DNA of 64,000 nucleotides from Rhizobium sp. R711 (lineage in GTDB: Bacteria; Pseudomonadota; Alphaproteobacteria; Rhizobiales; Rhizobiaceae): contig NZ_LOKZ01000004.1 of NCBI RefSeq assembly GCF_002211365.1, positions 124,001 through 188,000 of the forward strand, read 5' to 3'. A program made the position numbers and the translations under genes. Under the pieces are notes generated by a model. That model saw nothing but the letters and a program-made list of their open reading frames with translations. It had not been told where the DNA came from and made no database searches. Within the stretch, counting starts at the first letter, position 1. Every line of letters starts with the position of its first letter. Of the stretch, positions 62,360-64,000 are shown in pieces.

Positions 62360-63265
62360 ATGACCCTGCCGTTCAATCCCTATCAGGAGATCGCTTCGAT
62401 CGCCGCTCGATATGCCGGCGCCGAGGGCGAATTCCGCACTGCTATCGAGAGTTTGGGGATCAGCCGCCGACATACGCCGAGCGCGCCTTGCCATGGCAGC
62501 TATCGACCTTGCATCGCCATTGTCATCCAGGGCGCCAAGAGCCTTCGTCTCGGCACCGATGTCATCAACTACGGCGCCGGCGACTACCTTCTGACGTCGC
62601 TCGATCTGCCTGTCATCTGGCGGGTGGTCGAGGCGAGCGCGGAGGTTCCGCATATCTGTCTGACGCTTGCGATCAACAGCGAAAAGGTCCTTGAATTGCT
62701 GAGCCGGGCCGATATGCCGCGGCCGGTTATGCCGGGGAGAGGCCGTGGGATTGCAGTTAATGTCGCGACACCGGAGCTTCTGGACGCGACCGTGCGGCTC
62801 TTGCGCTTGCTCGATAGTCCGAAGGATATCGCTGCGATGGCGCCGCTGATCGAACAGGAAATCCTCTACCGCGTGCTTACAGGCCCCGATGGCGGCCGGC
62901 TTATCAACATCGCGGTCGCCGATAGTCATGGCAACCGCATCGCACGGGCCATTGCCTGGCTGCGGCAGAACTTCGCGCGCCCGCTGCGCATCGAGGACCT
63001 CGCCGAGCAGGTCAATATGAGCGTGTCGTCCTTCCATCATCATTTCAAATCCATCACGGCGATGACGCCGGTGCAGTTCCAGAAGCAGCTGCGGCTGCAT
63101 GAGGCACGTCGTCTGATGCTAGTCGAGCGGCTGGATGCCGGCACGGCCGGGCATCGGGTCGGCTATCAAAGTCCTTCGCAGTTCAGTCGCGAATACAGCC
63201 GGGTCTACGGTCTGTCGCCCGTGCGAGACGTCGAGGCGGCACGCGAACCGCTTGATGGTGCGTGA
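62360..63265 (+). CDS. AraC-family regulator, YqhC-like
   Basis: A 301-aa regulator. The N-terminal arm (about 25-190) has PCIAIVIQGAKSLRLG and DYLLTSLDLPVIWRV, the AraC_N type (PF06719) found in YqhC. The C-terminal double helix-turn-helix has RIEDLAEQVNMSVSSFHHHF and QSPSQFSREYSRVYG. In enterobacteria YqhC activates the aldehyde reductase YqhD; here it diverges from an alcohol dehydrogenase, a comparable arrangement. ATG 62360 is used; the same frame reads far upstream over the adh gene by chance. Confidence 0.9.
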   Translation: MTLPFNPYQEIASIAARYAGAEGEFRTAIESLGISRRHTPSAPCHGSYRPCIAIVIQGAKSLRLGTDVINYGAGDYLLTSLDLPVIWRVVEASAEVPHICLTLAINSEKVLELLSRADMPRPVMPGRGRGIAVNVATPELLDATVRLLRLLDSPKDIAAMAPLIEQEILYRVLTGPDGGRLINIAVADSHGNRIARAIAWLRQNFARPLRIEDLAEQVNMSVSSFHHHFKSITAMTPVQFQKQLRLHEARRLMLVERLDAGTAGHRVGYQSPSQFSREYSRVYGLSPVRDVEAAREPLDGA

Positions 63266-63397
63266 GGCGCCTGTCGGCGTTGTTGGATTTGGTCGGGGCA
63301 GGAGTTGTATTGAGATTCGGCGCTGCCCTGCAGCATGAAATTTTCCCTTTGTGCCGCTTGACGCGCATAGTGGTTTGCACCATAAAGCTTGCGAACC

Positions 63398-63411
63398 GTA
63401 CCGTACGGTAC
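63398..63411. promoter_or_regulatory. Perfect 14-bp palindrome GTACCGTACGGTAC
   Basis: It lies 18 bases before the GTG start of a TetR-family gene and overlaps the expected promoter. It is most likely the operator for autorepression. Confidence 0.6.
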
Positions 63412-63428
63412 TTATCGGGAGTGAGGCC

Positions 63429-64000
63429 GTGTCCGTCGATAATTTGGAGCCCAGCGAGTTTTCGCCGCGCCAAAATGCCGTTCTAGAGCAAGCGTTGCAG
63501 CTGCTTGTCGATGGCGGCGAGAAGGCGCTGACGACATCGGGCGTTGCCCGTGCGGCGAACTGCTCCAAGGAAAGCCTCTACAAGTGGTTCGGTGACCGCG
63601 ACGGGCTGCTATCTGCCATGATCGCCTACCAGGCGAGTAAGGTACGCACCTTCGAGCGAAATGGCGAGCGGCTGACCTCGGCGAGCCTCCACGACCACCT
63701 CGTCATCTTCTCGAAGGATCTGCTGGAAGTTCTCGCCGGCGACGTCTCACTGGCGCTCAACCGTCTTGCCATCGGTCAGTCGCATCGCGACGGCTCCAAG
63801 CTCGGCAAACTGCTTCTGGAGCGGGGTCGCCGCCAGATCGATCGCCGCGCCATGGGGCTGATCGATTCCGGCAAGCGCGCCGGGTTGCTTCGTTTCCATG
63901 ATGCCGACGAGGCATATCACACGCTTTACGGCCTGATCGTTTCCGATCTGCATGTTCGCATGCTGCTCGGCGAGCCGGGCCTCAAGGATACCGCGCGTCA
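63429..64000 (+). CDS. TetR-family regulator (3' end cut by window)
   Basis: The first 190 codons of a regulator starting GTG 63429, with GGGAG 7 bases upstream. The helix-turn-helix has LTTSGVARAANCSKESLYKWFGDRDG (outline; about 35-60). The C-terminal domain runs on to the window edge at IVSDLHVRMLLGEPG. A near-perfect palindrome precedes the start. The targets lie outside the window. Confidence 0.85.
   Translation, partial: MSVDNLEPSEFSPRQNAVLEQALQLLVDGGEKALTTSGVARAANCSKESLYKWFGDRDGLLSAMIAYQASKVRTFERNGERLTSASLHDHLVIFSKDLLEVLAGDVSLALNRLAIGQSHRDGSKLGKLLLERGRRQIDRRAMGLIDSGKRAGLLRFHDADEAYHTLYGLIVSDLHVRMLLGEPGLKDTAR

Overview
The window reads as the chromosome of an alphaproteobacterium of the Rhizobiaceae (Rhizobium/Agrobacterium/Ensifer type). 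The base composition is GC-rich and genes are tightly packed, with many TTG and GTG starts. The split, circularly permuted tmRNA carries the rhizobial tag ANDNYAEARLAA. Other signs are the ilvBN leader-peptide attenuator, the thyA-folA-hflK-hflC-degP order, and a GAGCATGAT-type rhizobial palindromic repeat. No rRNA, tRNA, CRISPR array, phage or insertion sequence was recognised. The window looks like stable core chromosome mixed with many small regulator-plus-enzyme modules.

Layout. 1-8.4 kb: the end of prmA, a 57-aa protein, aminopeptidase P, the AzlCD amino-acid exporter, a DUF2164 protein, nicotinamidase, an EF-hand protein, and several small membrane or unknown genes. 8.5-17.9 kb: a UvrD-type helicase, a two-gene RND efflux pump, an isolated flagellin and an OmpA-type lipoprotein. 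17.9-24 kb: a DUF2000 protein and an AraC regulator, an AbrB-type permease, a LysR/aldo-keto reductase divergent pair and a FAD-linked (lactate/glycolate-type) dehydrogenase. 24-31 kb: a giant AsmA protein, then RHH, DUF4169, sspB and ssrA on the minus strand, then a CmoA-like enzyme paired with a membrane methyltransferase. 31.4-36.7 kb: thyA, folA, hflK, hflC and a DegP-type protease. 36.8-43.9 kb: GNAT, serB, miaA, a HerA-like ATPase and attenuator-controlled ilvB-ilvN. 44-49 kb: aldo-keto reductase/LysE pair, a DUF2269 and SDR-DoxX pair, and a cobalt-type nitrile hydratase operon. 49-52 kb: a COG4315 protein with an ECF sigma and anti-sigma factor, and a RecD-like helicase. 52-64 kb: a MerR-LuxR fusion regulator, pdxJ, a series of divergent regulator/enzyme pairs (HxlR/NmrA, TetR/MFS, MarR-GNAT, Lrp/racemase, AraC/alcohol dehydrogenase), NDH-2, and a TetR gene cut by the window edge.

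How the genes work together. SspB delivers ssrA-tagged peptides to ClpXP, and here sspB lies just downstream of ssrA. HflKC and the DegP protease form a membrane and periplasm quality-control block behind the dTMP/folate genes. ilvBN expression appears to be read out by translation of a leader peptide rich in Ile, Leu, Val and Ala. Many regulators have inverted repeats in their promoter regions, which suggests local autoregulation.

The most unusual items are the CmoA-like/membrane methyltransferase pair without CmoB in the window, the MerR-LuxR fusion, a strong 29-bp palindrome between an aldo-keto reductase and a LysE exporter with no regulator beside it, an alcohol dehydrogenase lacking two structural-zinc cysteines, and the orphan flagellin. 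I found no clear defence system or wholly new multi-gene system. All functions are inferred from sequence reading and family knowledge; no database search was run.
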